From Pagrus major (lineage: Eukaryota > Chordata > Actinopteri > Spariformes > Sparidae): a stretch of DNA of 64,000 nucleotides. Position 1 is the first letter of the stretch; every line of letters starts with the position of its first letter. The translations under genes were made by a program, and so were the position numbers. The stretch spans positions 13,229,703 through 13,293,702 of the forward strand of contig NC_133224.1 in NCBI RefSeq assembly GCF_040436345.1, read 5' to 3'. Shown here piece by piece: positions 52,801-62,718 of this stretch. Below the pieces are notes generated by a model that was not told where the DNA came from, did not search any database, and worked only from the letters and a program-made list of their open reading frames with translations.

Positions 52801-52876
52801 TTTAATTTGAACACCAAAAAAAAATTAATAATAATAATTGAGCACCCACGGGCAAAAACATAAATCGGCGCCTATG
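49854..52876 (+). mobile_element. Complete hAT transposon (3023 bp), TTF-finger type
   Basis: The termini CATAGGCGCCGAT and ATCGGCGCCTATG are perfect 13-bp inverted repeats, and subterminal GAGCACCCAC words recur at both ends. The element is flanked by an exact 8-bp duplication, CCTGTTAC, the hallmark size for hAT insertion. It carries an uninterrupted transposase. It sits in the intron after exon 3 of the LRMDA-like gene. Confidence 0.95.
50192..52387 (+). CDS. hAT transposase, TTF zinc finger / DUF4371 type (731 aa)
   Basis: Cut-and-paste DNA transposase. From ATG 50192: a Ser/Gly low-complexity tract (about residues 18-60) encoded by GGC/AGC repeats; a TTF/ZMYM-type zinc finger region (about 70-165: WKTKFPWITYDALNNKVFCEVC ... 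RCHEKSNVH); the catalytic part with DETADITVKEQVS and YDGASNMSG; and the C-terminal hAT dimerisation motif around residues 660-715 (CTSERSFSGLRRLKTYLR). It is a single exon with no stops. I prefer ATG 50192 because upstream in-frame codons are only TTG-type. Similar proteins are annotated in fish as 'zinc finger MYM-type protein 1-like'. Confidence 0.9.
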   Translation: MDKFVIRKLSGTASTTTNAPSSGGGGSSSSGGGGGGGGGGGGGDGSSSSISGGERDSRKCQQGRKYQASWKTKFPWITYDALNNKVFCEVCSAADKMHAPLPCTGGHEMDSYKAFVKDGFCSWGKAIERFRCHEKSNVHRVNVANALSAAKQKQMAEARTALLSIFSSVQYLACQGLALRGHVDTESNFRQLLNLRAQDIPELQSWLARNESKWLSHDILNEMTELFAHDVLRTLKEEIKRAEFFSIIMDETADITVKEQVSVCFRVVTECLEIEELFIGFYQTASTTGDALFNLFKDVLLRLSLPVKNCRGQCYDGASNMSGIRNGLQARVKELEPRALYVHCMGHVMNLVVQDVAHNISECRNFMSLIRDHITLIRNSPKRLAWFQHFQSADGPSLRPLCPTRWTVKAASLQSIYSNYSALLEFLDNLSSEDKGDAGGKANGLLQHLQKFSTFFSLKLMLMFFLRAETANRALQHSQLHSQKALQLIEMLRQDIKHLRENGYEDFWQNTTAAADSLNVESPALPRPRKTPRRLDDGGAPSHSFQSPEAMYRQQFYQVMDTATSSLDCRFSQAAFKHMCSIEDFVTGKGDCGSITEFHGDDLDEGRLTLHRDMFIDITKQRGVCIKTFRDAVDFLKGEHGEPLRTLLPELTKLIRLGLTVPVTSCTSERSFSGLRRLKTYLRATMGQGRLNHLVVLNCHKNITRSRNLDAIADEFITRTAARRSTFLLRK

Positions 52877-52884
52877 CCTGTTAC
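52877..52884. repeat. Right target-site duplication of hAT element
   Basis: CCTGTTAC, matching 49846-49853. Confidence 0.9.
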
Positions 52885-54069
52885 TGCAGCAACATGGCTA
52901 CAGCTAACAGCTTGGCTGCTGTCTGAAGCAACCAACAACTGTAAGAATCTTAACATGACCCAGAAACTCTGATCTCAGTGCTGTGAAAAGGCAGTTAGTT
53001 GTTGATGAAGGTTCTCAGTCATCCAGGTCATGGTACAGCCAGTTGTATTAATAAGTAGGCAGCTTGTGTTATTATTGTACCTTTTACTCCACTACATTTA
53101 CATTTGTAATGATGAAGTGTTCCTTTCAGATACAAACACTACTTTCAGTGACCCTTTCAGTGTGGGACCACCCCGGCAAGATCGGATTATCCAATGGGCT
53201 TTATGGGCACAGGCCCAGGGGCCCACGTGCACCTGGGGCCCAACCAGACTTAGGGAAAACTATAGAAATGCGTGTTTCTCTTCTACTCACTGATATTGAC
53301 ACCATGTATAACCAATAAAAAACACCCTCGTTTTTTTAACTAAAAACAATGATTTAATTGGTCAAGTGCAAGTGTGGAAACCATGGGAACAGCAAGCTCC
53401 GCCCCCACGCCACTGTCCGTAAATGACAGTGCTGAACAGAGAGAAAAAAAATGAGTGAAAGAAGTGGTTGCAGTAAGCGAAAACGTAAAAGAGAAAAGGA
53501 GGAGAGGGAGGCAACTTTTTTGAGAAGTGTCCCATCCATCCAAACTTTCTTCAAACGGAGTCAGGAACATCAGGACGAAGATGACACTGTGGAGGAGGAG
53601 GACTGCCTGGAAGCTAACCCGGAGCTAGAGGAAGATGCCGGAGGAAGCGAGTGTCAGCCTGTTGCTAGCTGCAGTCACAGCACCGGTGTGAGCCGATCTG
53701 GCAGCCTGAGCACATCCGGTACTTACACCGGCAGCTCGCATGAGTGGATGTACCAGGTGTCGGATCCGGCATTGTGGGGCGAAATTAATGAAAATGCTCG
53801 CGCTGTCCTAATCGATCGTGGACCTGCTGCGTTTCATAACAGAACGAGCAAATACCCAGCCTCAACTCGTGATGGCGGTTTGGGCGGTAAAGTGCACTCC
53901 TTCACTAACGACCTGATCTACTGCCGTTTACCAAATGGGGAAGGAGTTTCCCGTGACTGGATGACATATTCACCGTCTACAGTCACAAACTGTGAAGGAG
54001 AAAGATCGTTTTCACAGATGGCAAGAATTAAAAATGAACTTCGAACAACGCAAACACAACAGCGCCTTT

Positions 54070-54077
54070 GTGCACTG
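54070..54077. repeat. Left target-site duplication of Tol2-like element
   Basis: GTGCACTG, repeated exactly at 58403-58410. Confidence 0.9.
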
Positions 54078-54968
54078 CAGTGTTGTATAAAGTACTTAAC
54101 AATCACACTCAAGTAAAAGTATCGGTAGCTCTCCAAAAAATGACTTTGGTAAAAGTCAAAGTCACTGACTGAAATATTACTTGAGTTAAAGTCTTAAAGT
54201 ATCTGAAATTTCTTGCACTTAAGTATTACAAGTACTGTAAAAATAAATGTACTCAAGTAATGTAATTAAAAGTACAAGTAAAAGTAAATAACAAGCAAAG
54301 GCAGTCTGAAGTTCCTTTTTTTTTTTATTATGATTTACTGGGTCAAGTACACTATGAGGCTACCAGTTAGGACCAGTTGATCCGTGTAAACCATTTCTCA
54401 CATGTCAGCCCAGAACATTGCACAACAGTGCGAATCACACCATTAATAGAAAGGTGGCAAGTGCAGATTTTTTTTTTCCTTCTACAAACATGACCAATGG
54501 CATCACATCAATACAAGTCAAATAGGGAGAAAACTGAAGCTTATCTGGCTTGTGAAGGAGTCCAGTTTGAAAGCCCTTTTTGTAAACCTTTTAAAAATAA
54601 AAAAAAGTCAGCATTGAAAGTGAGGCGAATCACCAATCAAGGAAAAGCTGCCATTACTGCACTTTAAAACTAGAGGTACACAAAACCAATTGGCATTATT
54701 TTAACAAAACACAAATTGGCAGAAGAGAGGAGATCAGTTTGAAACCCCCTGTAAACTCTTAAAAAAGTGCTGGAAATGAGGTCACAGAAAACACTATTGC
54801 TACCCTTCTTGCACTTTTGAGCCAAAATCTTAACATTTTACATAGAACCAACTTTTGCAAAGTCAAGCCCCTCATCCCAACCCCCACACACCTTTGCCCT
54901 TGGCCTTTAATTTTCTCCCTCTTCAACTTAAACCTTATTTGAGGGCGTCCTTGCTCATAACCCCATGA

Positions 54969-57475
54969 TCACTTGAAACTGTAAAACTTTTTGTTCATCT
55001 TCAAAAGCAGCTGGCTTTCAAAATGCCTAGAATTTAGCCGTACTCTTCGTGGGCTGAAAACAAGGCCTGCTATGCTGAAGAGCCTTTCGCATGCTGCCGA
55101 CGCTGGGAGGGGCGTGTTGAGTTTGACAGACAACTTGCAGACAGAAGGAAAGGACTTAAGCAGGTCCATGTGGTCAGCGGAGCAGGAGAGGTAGGCATCA
55201 AATTGCTTGACGCCATCTTGGGTCTTTGATGATGCTTGCAGAGAAGAGAAGAAGTCATCCTCGTCTGATGAACTCGACCTGATCACATCACCTGGCTGCA
55301 TAGAGGGATCCTCGATATGCTGCTTGATGTAATTGATTCCTGAAATGTAAAAACAAAGAAGGGTTATACCCAGGGATATAAGTCAACTTCTCATCACTAG
55401 CTAAATTTGGCTCGTTGATGTTAATTGCACTAGTCAGACATCCACTCACTACCAGTGAAAGTGGCTACTAAGCTTCATTTTCTACCAGCCAAACTGAATT
55501 TACCAGAATTTGGCCGGTCGGCGGGTGTTGATTTAGAGCCCTAGTTATAGCACTTATTAATACAACTCTACCATGTCATCTCTGCCTAAACAAGTGAAAC
55601 ATTAAAGCATTTGATTCTCTCCCCATGTTCCTTTTCATGCACCAACCAATATGCAAACCCAATATGTTGATACTAACTGTCAAGGCATAGACAAACTTAA
55701 GTACAGTATATGTATGCCTTACCCATTTTAATGGTAGCATCATCCTTCGTCCATGTCGTCCGGAATTTTGGAAGAAGAATTGCAGCTGCAACCAGCTCGG
55801 CATCCATGAACATGTGCCCGAAGCGGTTCTGAATTCCAGACTGTAAAGCATCAACAAGAGGCTTGCAGTACTTCAGCTGCAACTTCACCTTCTCGAGTTT
55901 GACCTGCAGCAGTTGAATTGTAGGAAGCAGCCACCCCATTTGTGCCTTGGTTTCTGCTTGCAATATGTTGGTTGCCTGGGCGACAGGGCTCATTACAGCA
56001 GCATATTCTGTCAGAAATGCGAGTTCGGCTGGGTTGAACCTGCGCACACACAAACACACACAAAAAATTATGCATGATAGGAAGTGAACAGCGTCTGTGA
56101 TGCATTAAACCTCTATTATATGGAGCAGTCATTCCACTTTTATCTCATCATTTTTAAATCTTCGGCCTACTTACATTGGGACCTTCAGGTCAGTGGCAAT
56201 GGCTCTCAACGCTGCTTCTCCCTTCTCTTTAGAAATCCTGAGCAGGCGTTCAACGGCCATGAACAAGGAATTCCACCTCGTTTTATTTGGTCTTAGAAGC
56301 TGAAGGGAACAGACATCTTCAATCAGCTCAGCTGCAAGTGTGGATCTTCCACATTTGTTCCATAGGCCATAACACTTTCCAAATGTTGCATGGTGCAGCT
56401 TCTTGTATGCGTCGCTGGAGGTTGCAGTAGAGGAATCTTCACTGGCGATAAGATTCAGGAGATGGCATGCACAGCGTTGGTGTCTCGGTAGCTGAAATTC
56501 GAACCCATCATCTTCATTCAGAAGAGCTGCTGTGTCAATGTACTCCACATCTTCCTCCTCATCTGCTCCATCCCCTTCCTCTTCAGACTGTGCAGACTCT
56601 TCAGCAACTTCTTCATTGTTGTTTTCGTCTTCCCCAAACACACGAAAGGCCTTCAGAAAATTTGAACCGTTGTCAGTGGTTGTTCGCACTATCTTGCCTC
56701 TAATATCAAATTCTGCATGAATGTCATTCAAAGCATTGGCCAATCGGTCGAACGTGTGGGATCCTCTCAGCTGCCGGCACGCCAAGGCTGCTGAACATCG
56801 CTCGAGATTCTCCGGGTCAATCCAGTGTGCCGTAACCCCAATGAACCCTCGCCTTCTGACTGACCAACAGTCAGTAGTAGTAGCGATGTATTCGACCCCC
56901 TTCATTGTCTCAATCAGAGCTGCTTTCATTTTGTTGAAGACATCTTCAATCTTGGAGGTGAGAGTCACCCGGGACATCATTTTGGCATTAGGGACGAGGT
57001 CACTGACAAATTCTCTGAAGGGTTCCTGCTCAACTATTGAGAAAGGTCGAAGCCCATGTACAACATAATTCACAATGGCCTTGTCAACAGTCTTCTGAGG
57101 GGTCATGGACACGGTCTGGGTTAATGTGGTCTGCTTGCTGCTGGGGGTGGGTGGTCCACTGGCCCTTTTTCGTTTTGCTGTGGTCAACTCAACATATTTT
57201 TGAAGATGGTGCGGATGCTTTCTCTAAAACAGACAAGAAAATGAAATTAAATGTCAACCTGGAAACAAATTGCCTCACCCAGTTACAAAGAGGGGGGGGG
57301 GGGGGGGGCTAATGGCTTTAAAGTTTAAAATAAATAAAATCATAGTATTATTTTGTTTAAAATTACTGTGGCTGTACAATTAAGATAATTGACACGGTAT
57401 AAGTTGTTTGACGCATCTGGGATTTACAACGAAAGTTTAAACTAGAACTTGCCGGTTCAATTAAACACACACACA

Positions 57476-57514
<39 letters not shown>

Positions 57515-58046
57515 GACAGGTCGCACTGGACGACAAAGACAAATGGATAAATAATACGCTAATACGCAAAATGTAAAAGTAGTACACGTTAAATGTTTTG
57601 TTTTTAACATGCATGCCTATCGCTATCGTTTCACTTGGCCTATAGCACGCTTCTTCCTTCCCTAGACCCAAAAGGCTAGCCTGCTACAGCCATGTGGAAA
57701 CGAAACGCTGCCGCACACGAAGTTAATTCCTTCAGGTTATGCTCAGAATTCCACATAAGTCCATGTAATGTCCATCATATACATACTGGACTGCATAAAC
57801 TTAATGAAACCCACTTACCTCAATATGTTTCTTCAGGTTGGACGGAGAGTTCCTGTATGATAGGATCTCCACATTTCTTGGAAGGCATAGCAGGCACTTC
57901 ATCCGGTACGATGAATCCCTGACATCGGAAAATGAAAACAAACGGCTCAAATAAGGCCACGGGTGCTCGTCGGGTTGTGGTTCCCCTTCATTTGTAGTCG
58001 ACGTTGTCGCTGTCGCTGTGTCTGGCGTCTCCTCTTCTTCTTCCAT
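54969..58046 (-). CDS. Tol2-like hAT transposase, four exons, 654 aa
   Basis: DNA transposase. Exons on the minus strand: 58046-57819, 57223-56175, 56039-55723 and 55339-54969. All introns are GT-AG and the joined frame is 1965 nt with no stop. Exon 1 holds a BED zinc finger (HPWPYLSRLFSF, MKCLLC, NLKKHIE, completed by KHPHH in exon 2). Exon 2 has the catalytic DCWSVRRRGFIGVTAHWI and TTTDNGSNFLKAFRVFG, an acidic insert, CACHLLNLIA and LLRPNKTRWNS. Exon 4 ends with the dimerisation motif PLPASAACERLFSIAG. Tol2 transposase is 649 residues with the same motifs, so this is a close relative with no visible damage. Activity is not shown by sequence alone. Confidence 0.93.
57465..57506. repeat. (CA)n microsatellite in Tol2-like intron 1
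   Basis: About 20 CA units with one GA interruption. Confidence 0.9.
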
Positions 58047-58402
58047 TGTTGACTGCGAGACTCGCAGGTGTTGTCAATGTCGTAGTTAAGGCAATTGCCA
58101 ACAAGCCCGGGCATGCACTAACTTCGCTGCGTCAGACAGTGAGGGTGGGGCGGAGCCAAAACACTGTTTCCTTTTATTTCTTTGTTTTGTTTCATTTTTT
58201 TTTTTTTTTTTTTTTTGTAACGAGTAACGAAATGGGACTTTGAAAATATATCGGAGTAAAAGTATGCAATTAAGCTCGGAAATATAGTGAAGTAAAAGTG
58301 AAAGTTGTAAAAAAAAAATCAACTCCAGAAAAGTACAAAGTATCCCAAAATATACTTAAGTACAGTAGTGAAGTATTTTTACTTCGTTACTATACAACAC
58401 TG

Positions 58403-58410
58403 GTGCACTG
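58403..58410. repeat. Right target-site duplication of Tol2-like element
   Basis: GTGCACTG, matching 54070-54077. Confidence 0.9.
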
Positions 58411-58511
58411 TCACTGATGGCCATTGAGTCTCAGCTTGTCAGGAACGTGGACTTTGATGAGATTGTGACTGAGTTTGCAAACAGGAAAGAAAGGAACAAG
58501 CCTTTCTAAGA

Positions 58512-60375
58512 CAGGGGAGGAGGAGAGATGGATATAAGGAGGAGAGATGGAGATGATGAGGAGAGATATGGAGCTGAGGAGGAGAGAGATGGAGCTGAGG
58601 AGGAGAGACAGAGGTGAGGAGGAGAGATATGGAGCTGAGGAGGAGAGAGATGGAGCTGAGGAGGAGATATGGAGCTGAGGAGAAGAGACAGAGCTGAGGA
58701 GGAAAGACAGAGATGAGGAGGAGAGATATGGAGCTGAGGAGGAGAGAGATGGAGCTGAGGAGGAGAGACAGAGCTGAGGAGGAAAGAGATGGAGCTGAGG
58801 AGGAAAGAGATGGAGCTGAGGAGGAGAGATGGAGCTGAGGAGGAGAGATGGAGATGAGGAGGAGAGACAGAGCTGAGGAGGAGAGACAGAGCTGAGGAGG
58901 AAAGAGATGGAGCTGAGGAGGAAAGAGATGGAGCTGAGGAGGAGAGACAGAGCTGAGGAGGAGAGACAGAGCTGAGGAGGAAAGAGATGGAGCTGAGGAG
59001 GAAAGAGATGGAGCTGAGGAGGAAAGAGATAGAGCTGAGGAGGAGAGATGGAGATGAGGAAGAGAGACGGAGCTGAGGAGGAAAGAGATGGAGATGAGGA
59101 GGAGAGACGGAGCTGAGGAGGAGAGACAGAGCTGAGGAGGAAAGAGATGGAGCTGAGGAGGAAAGAGATGGAGCTGAGGAGGAGAGACAGAGCTGAGGAG
59201 GAAAGAGATGGAGCTGAGGAGGAGAGAGATGGAGCTGAGGAGGAGAGACAGAGCTGAGGAGGAAAGACAGAGGTGAGGAGGAGAGATATGGAGCTGAGGA
59301 GGAGAGAGATGGAGCTGAGGAGGAGAGACAGAGCTGAGGAGGAAAGAGATGGAGCTGAGGAGGAAAGAGATGGAGCTGAGGAGGAGAGATGGAGATGAGG
59401 AGGAGAGACAGAGCTGAGGAGGAGAGACAGAGCCGAGGAGGAAAGAGATGGAGCTGAGGAGGAGAGACAGAGCTGAGGAGGAAAGAGATGGAGCTGAGGA
59501 GGAAAGAGATGGAGCTGAGGAGGAAAGAGATAGAGCTGAGGAGGAGAGATGGAGATGAGGAGGAGAGACGGAGCTGAGGAGAAAAGAGATGGAGATGAGG
59601 AGGAGAGACGGAGCTGAGGAGGAGAGACAGAGCTGAGGAGGAAAGAGATGGAGCTGAGGAGGAGAGATGGAGATGAGGAGGAGAGACGGAGCTGAGGAGG
59701 AGAGACAGAGCTGAGGAGGAAAGAGATGGAGCTGAGGAGAAAAGAGATGGAGCTGAGGAGAAAAGAGATGGAGCTGAGGAGGAGAGAGATGGACCTGAGG
59801 AGAAAAGAGATGGAGCTGAGGAGGAGAGACAGAGCTGAGGAGGAGAGACAGAGCTGAGGAGGAAAGAGATGGAGCTGAGGAGGAAAGAGATGGAGCTGAG
59901 GAGGAGAGATGGAGATGAGGAGGAGAGACGGAGCTGAGGAGGAGAGACAGAGCTGAGGAGGAAAGAGATGGAGCTGAGGAGGAGAGATGGAGATGAGGAG
60001 GAGAGATGGAGCTGAGGAGGAGAGAGATGGACCTGAGGAGAAAAGAGATGGAGATGAGGAGGAGAGACAGAGCTGAGGAGAAAAGAGATGGAGCTGAGGA
60101 GGAGAGAGATGGACCTGAGGAGAAAAGAGATGGAGCTGAGAAGGAGAGAGATGGAGCTGAGGAGGAGAGACAGAGCTGAGGAGAAAAGAGATGGAGCTGA
60201 GGAGGAGAGACAGAGCTGAGGAGGAGAGACAGAGCTGAGGAGGAAAGAGATGGAGCTGAGGAGGAGAGACAGAGCTGAGGAGGAAAGAGATGGAGCTGAG
60301 GAGGAGAGACGGAGCTGAGGAGGAGAGACGGAGCTGAGGAGGAGAGACAGAGCTGAGGAGGAGAGAGATGGAGCT
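58512..60375. repeat. Purine-rich minisatellite, ~19/21-bp units
   Basis: About 1.86 kb of tandem units of the type GAGCTGAGGAGGARAGA plus 2-4 variable bases, giving 19- and 21-bp versions (roughly 90 copies). The plus strand is nearly all purine, broken mainly by the CT of GAGCTG and by a T or C near the unit end. On the minus strand all three frames stay open for more than 600 codons because the unit contains no stop in any frame; these frames are not genes. Confidence 0.95.
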
Positions 60376-60480
60376 GATGGAGGTCCGTGTGTGCGTGTTT
60401 GTATTCGGGGGGCCATCCAAGAATTTGTGCCCAGGGGCCCCTGCCCTCTTGATCCAGGCCTGTTGGCAGGGTCTTCCAAA

Positions 60481-62718
60481 GTCGAAGTTCAAAGTTCAAA
60501 GTCGACTTTATTGTCAAAACTGCAATATGTACAAGACATACAGAGAATTGAAATTGTGTTTCCCTCTATCCAGACAATATAAGTGAATATGTAAAAAAAA
60601 AAAAAAAAAAGCAGAAATAAGAAATATAAGAATATAAAATAAAATAGAAATATAGATCTAAAAATAAAAATAAAAATAAAATATGTACAGCTAAGAGACA
60701 TTCGGGAATATAAAGTCCGGAGATATAAATAGTGTAGAATAGATATGTCAGTATTGGGATTGGATATAAATATAGATATAAATATGGCAGTTTGATATAA
60801 ATATGACAGTATAAAATGGTCTAAACTGGTCTATGACAATGAAATTGTAAACATTCTTACACAGTGCAAATAGATTTTAAAGTGTTTTTGAGTTGTAAAA
60901 GTGGCTGGTGCCATGTGGGCGGGGTCAACAATGTCCAGAGTTAGTGGGGGCAGCAGGCGGAGAAGGAAGGGGGGGCAGCGCTGGGAGGGAGTTCAGCATC
61001 CTGATGGCCTGGTGAATGAAACTTTCTCTCAGTCTGCTGGTTCTCGCTCGGAGGCTCCTCATCCTCCTCCCGGAAGGCAGGAGACTGAAGAGTTGGTGGT
61101 TGGGGTGGGTGGGGTCGCCTGCAATGCTGAGTGCTTTGCGGGCCAGACGTGTGCTGTAAATGTCCTGGAGGGAGGGGAGGGAGGCACCGATGATCCTCTC
61201 AGCTGCTCTCACTATGCGCTGCAGGGTCTTCTTGCAGGATGCAGTGCAGCTGCCGTACCACACAGTGATGCAGCTGGTCAGGATGCTCTCGGTGGTTCCA
61301 CGGTAGAAGGTTGTCATGATGTGGACTGGTGCTCTGGCTCTTCTCAGTCTGCGGAGGAAGTAGAGGCGCTGCTGAGCTTTCCTGGCCAGTGATGCGGTGT
61401 TCCTGCTCCAGGAGAGGTCCTCAGAGAGGTGCACACCCAGGAACCTGGTGCTGCTCACTCTCTCCACAGCAGCTCCATTGATAGTCAGTGGAGGGTGCTG
61501 GGTGGAGGCTCTCCGTAAGTCGACAACAATCTCCGTCTTCTCCACGTTCAGAGAGAGATTGTTGTCTCTGCACCACTTGGCCAGTTGGCTCACCTCATCC
61601 CTGTAGTTTGACTCATCGTTGTTGTTGATGAGCCCCACCACAGTCGTGTCATCCGCAAACTTGACGAAGAGGTTGGTGTTGTGTGTTGGTGTGCAGTCAT
61701 GGGTCAGCAGGGTGAACAGTAAGGGGCTGATCACGCATCCTTGGGGAGCCCCTGTGTTCAGCACGATGGTGCTGGATGCGCTGCTGCCGACCCGGACTGC
61801 CTGTGGTCTTCCTGTCAGGAAGTCCAGCAACCAGTTTCGGAGTGAGGTGTTTAGTCCTAAACAGTCCAGTTTCTGTATCAGCTGCTGGGGGATGATTGTA
61901 TTAAAAGCTGAACTGAAATCCAAGAACAACATCCTCACATATGAGTCCTTAGAGTCCAGGTGGGTGAGAGCTGAGTGGAGGGCGGTGGAGATTGCATCAT
62001 CAGTGGACTGGTTGGCCCGATATGCAAACTGGTACAGGTCCAGGGAGGAAGGTAGGATGGATTTGATGTGCTGCATGACTAACCGGTCGAAGCACTTCAT
62101 GATGATGGGGGTCAGTGCCACGGGGCGGTAGTCGTTGAAGCGCGATGGGGAGGTCTTCTTTGGAACCGGGATGATGGTGGTGTTCTTGAAGCAGGTGGGG
62201 ACAACGGCTTGGCTCAGAGAGGTGTTGAAGATGTCTGTGAGGACATCTGTGAGCTCCTCTGCACAGACCTTCAGCACACGACCAGGAATGTTGTCAGGTC
62301 CTGCAGCTTTGCGAGCGTTGATCCTGGAGAGGGATCTCCTCACGCTGGCTGGAGACAGGGATAGCACCTGGTCATCTGGAGGGGGTGTTGTCTTCTGTGC
62401 AGGTGTGGTGTTGTCGGCTTCAAACCGTCAAAAGAAGTGGTTCAGATCGTTCAGCAGAGTGATGTTGTTGTCACAGGTCTGTGGTCGAGGTTTGTAGTCC
62501 CTGATGGTCTGTAACCCCTGCCACAGGCTCCTTGTGTCTCTGCTGTCGGTGAAGTGGTGGGTTATCCTGTTGCTGTACTGCCTCTTTGCAAGTCTGATGC
62601 CACGGGACAGGTTGGCTCTTGCTGATCTCAGACCAGCCTCATCACCTGCTCTGAAAGCAGCGTTCCGGGCTTTCAGTAACCGATGGACTTCCCCCGTCAG
62701 CCATGGTTTCTGAATTTC
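60481..62718 (-). mobile_element. L2-type LINE, 5'-truncated
   Basis: The minus strand holds a reverse transcriptase frame and a 3' tail. The tail ends with AATAAAG then repeated TTTGAACT words (60481-60520), the usual short tandem ending of L2 elements. The 5' edge is near 62718, where L2 sequence (KPWLTGEVHRLLKAR) meets L1-type sequence. No clear target duplication. Confidence 0.8.
60925..62718 (-). pseudogene. L2-type reverse transcriptase with one stop
   Basis: Non-LTR retrotransposon polymerase. In order: [49 protein letters not shown] (first catalytic region), [27 protein letters not shown] (catalytic), [12 protein letters not shown], then the C-terminal YFLRRLRRA and [15 protein letters not shown] single TGA at 62428-62430 breaks the frame; apart from this it is open from the L1 junction to 60925. 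The apurinic endonuclease that should precede it is missing. Confidence 0.85.

Larger units (their letters stand above)
54078..58402 (-). mobile_element. Full-length Tol2-like hAT transposon (4325 bp)
   Basis: Ends CAGTGTTGTATA and TATACAACACTG form a perfect 12-bp inverted repeat with exact 8-bp GTGCACTG duplications. Subterminal sequence is full of AAGTAC, AAGTAA and CTTAAGTA words at both sides, as in Tol2 from medaka (Tol2 itself is about 4.7 kb and starts CAGAGGTGTAAAGTAC). It encodes a four-exon transposase on the minus strand, the same exon number as Tol2. It contains a (CA)n run (57465-57506) and an 18-G run (57292-57309) in intron 1. Confidence 0.95.
53451..58509 (+). pseudogene. Truncated hAT transposase, interrupted by Tol2-like element
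   Basis: Codons 1-209 lie at 53451-54077 and 33 more (with stop TAA) at 58411-58509. The frame is continuous if the Tol2-like element and one copy of its duplication are ignored. The N-terminal part is acidic (VEEEDCLEANPELEED) and reaches the start of a TTF finger (LPNGEGVSRDWMTYSPS). It then jumps directly to the C-terminal dimerisation motif (ERSFSQMARIKNELR). The catalytic middle, some 400 residues in relatives, is gone, yet the frame is kept. It could not have been a transposase. Confidence 0.8.
53163..60475 (+). mobile_element. Internally deleted hAT element, host of the Tol2-like insertion
   Basis: A truncated transposase frame (53451-54077 plus 58411-58509), a minisatellite, and GC-rich ends on both sides containing GGGCAC and AGGGGCCC words in inverted order (53200-53225 and 60410-60440). 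Exact termini and duplication could not be fixed. Without the inner Tol2-like element it would be about 3 kb. Confidence 0.6.

Noticed and set aside
53030..53318. Plus-strand frames with a GPRAPGA-type stretch
   Set aside because: They run into the GC-rich end of the outer hAT; no coding support.
54078..54116. Last 13 codons of the 53451 open frame
   Set aside because: These are read-through into the Tol2-like terminal repeat, not original coding sequence.
58512..60375. CRISPR-like regular repetition
   Set aside because: No unique spacers; units are contiguous and variable, and the genome is eukaryotic.
58411..60517. Three overlapping minus-strand open frames of 657-693 codons rich in Ser, Leu and Pro
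   Set aside because: They come from a short tandem repeat with no stop in any frame; low complexity, all three frames equally open, no homology expected.
60901..62497. Plus-strand frames of 120-170 codons
   Set aside because: Antisense shadows of the L2-type reverse transcriptase.
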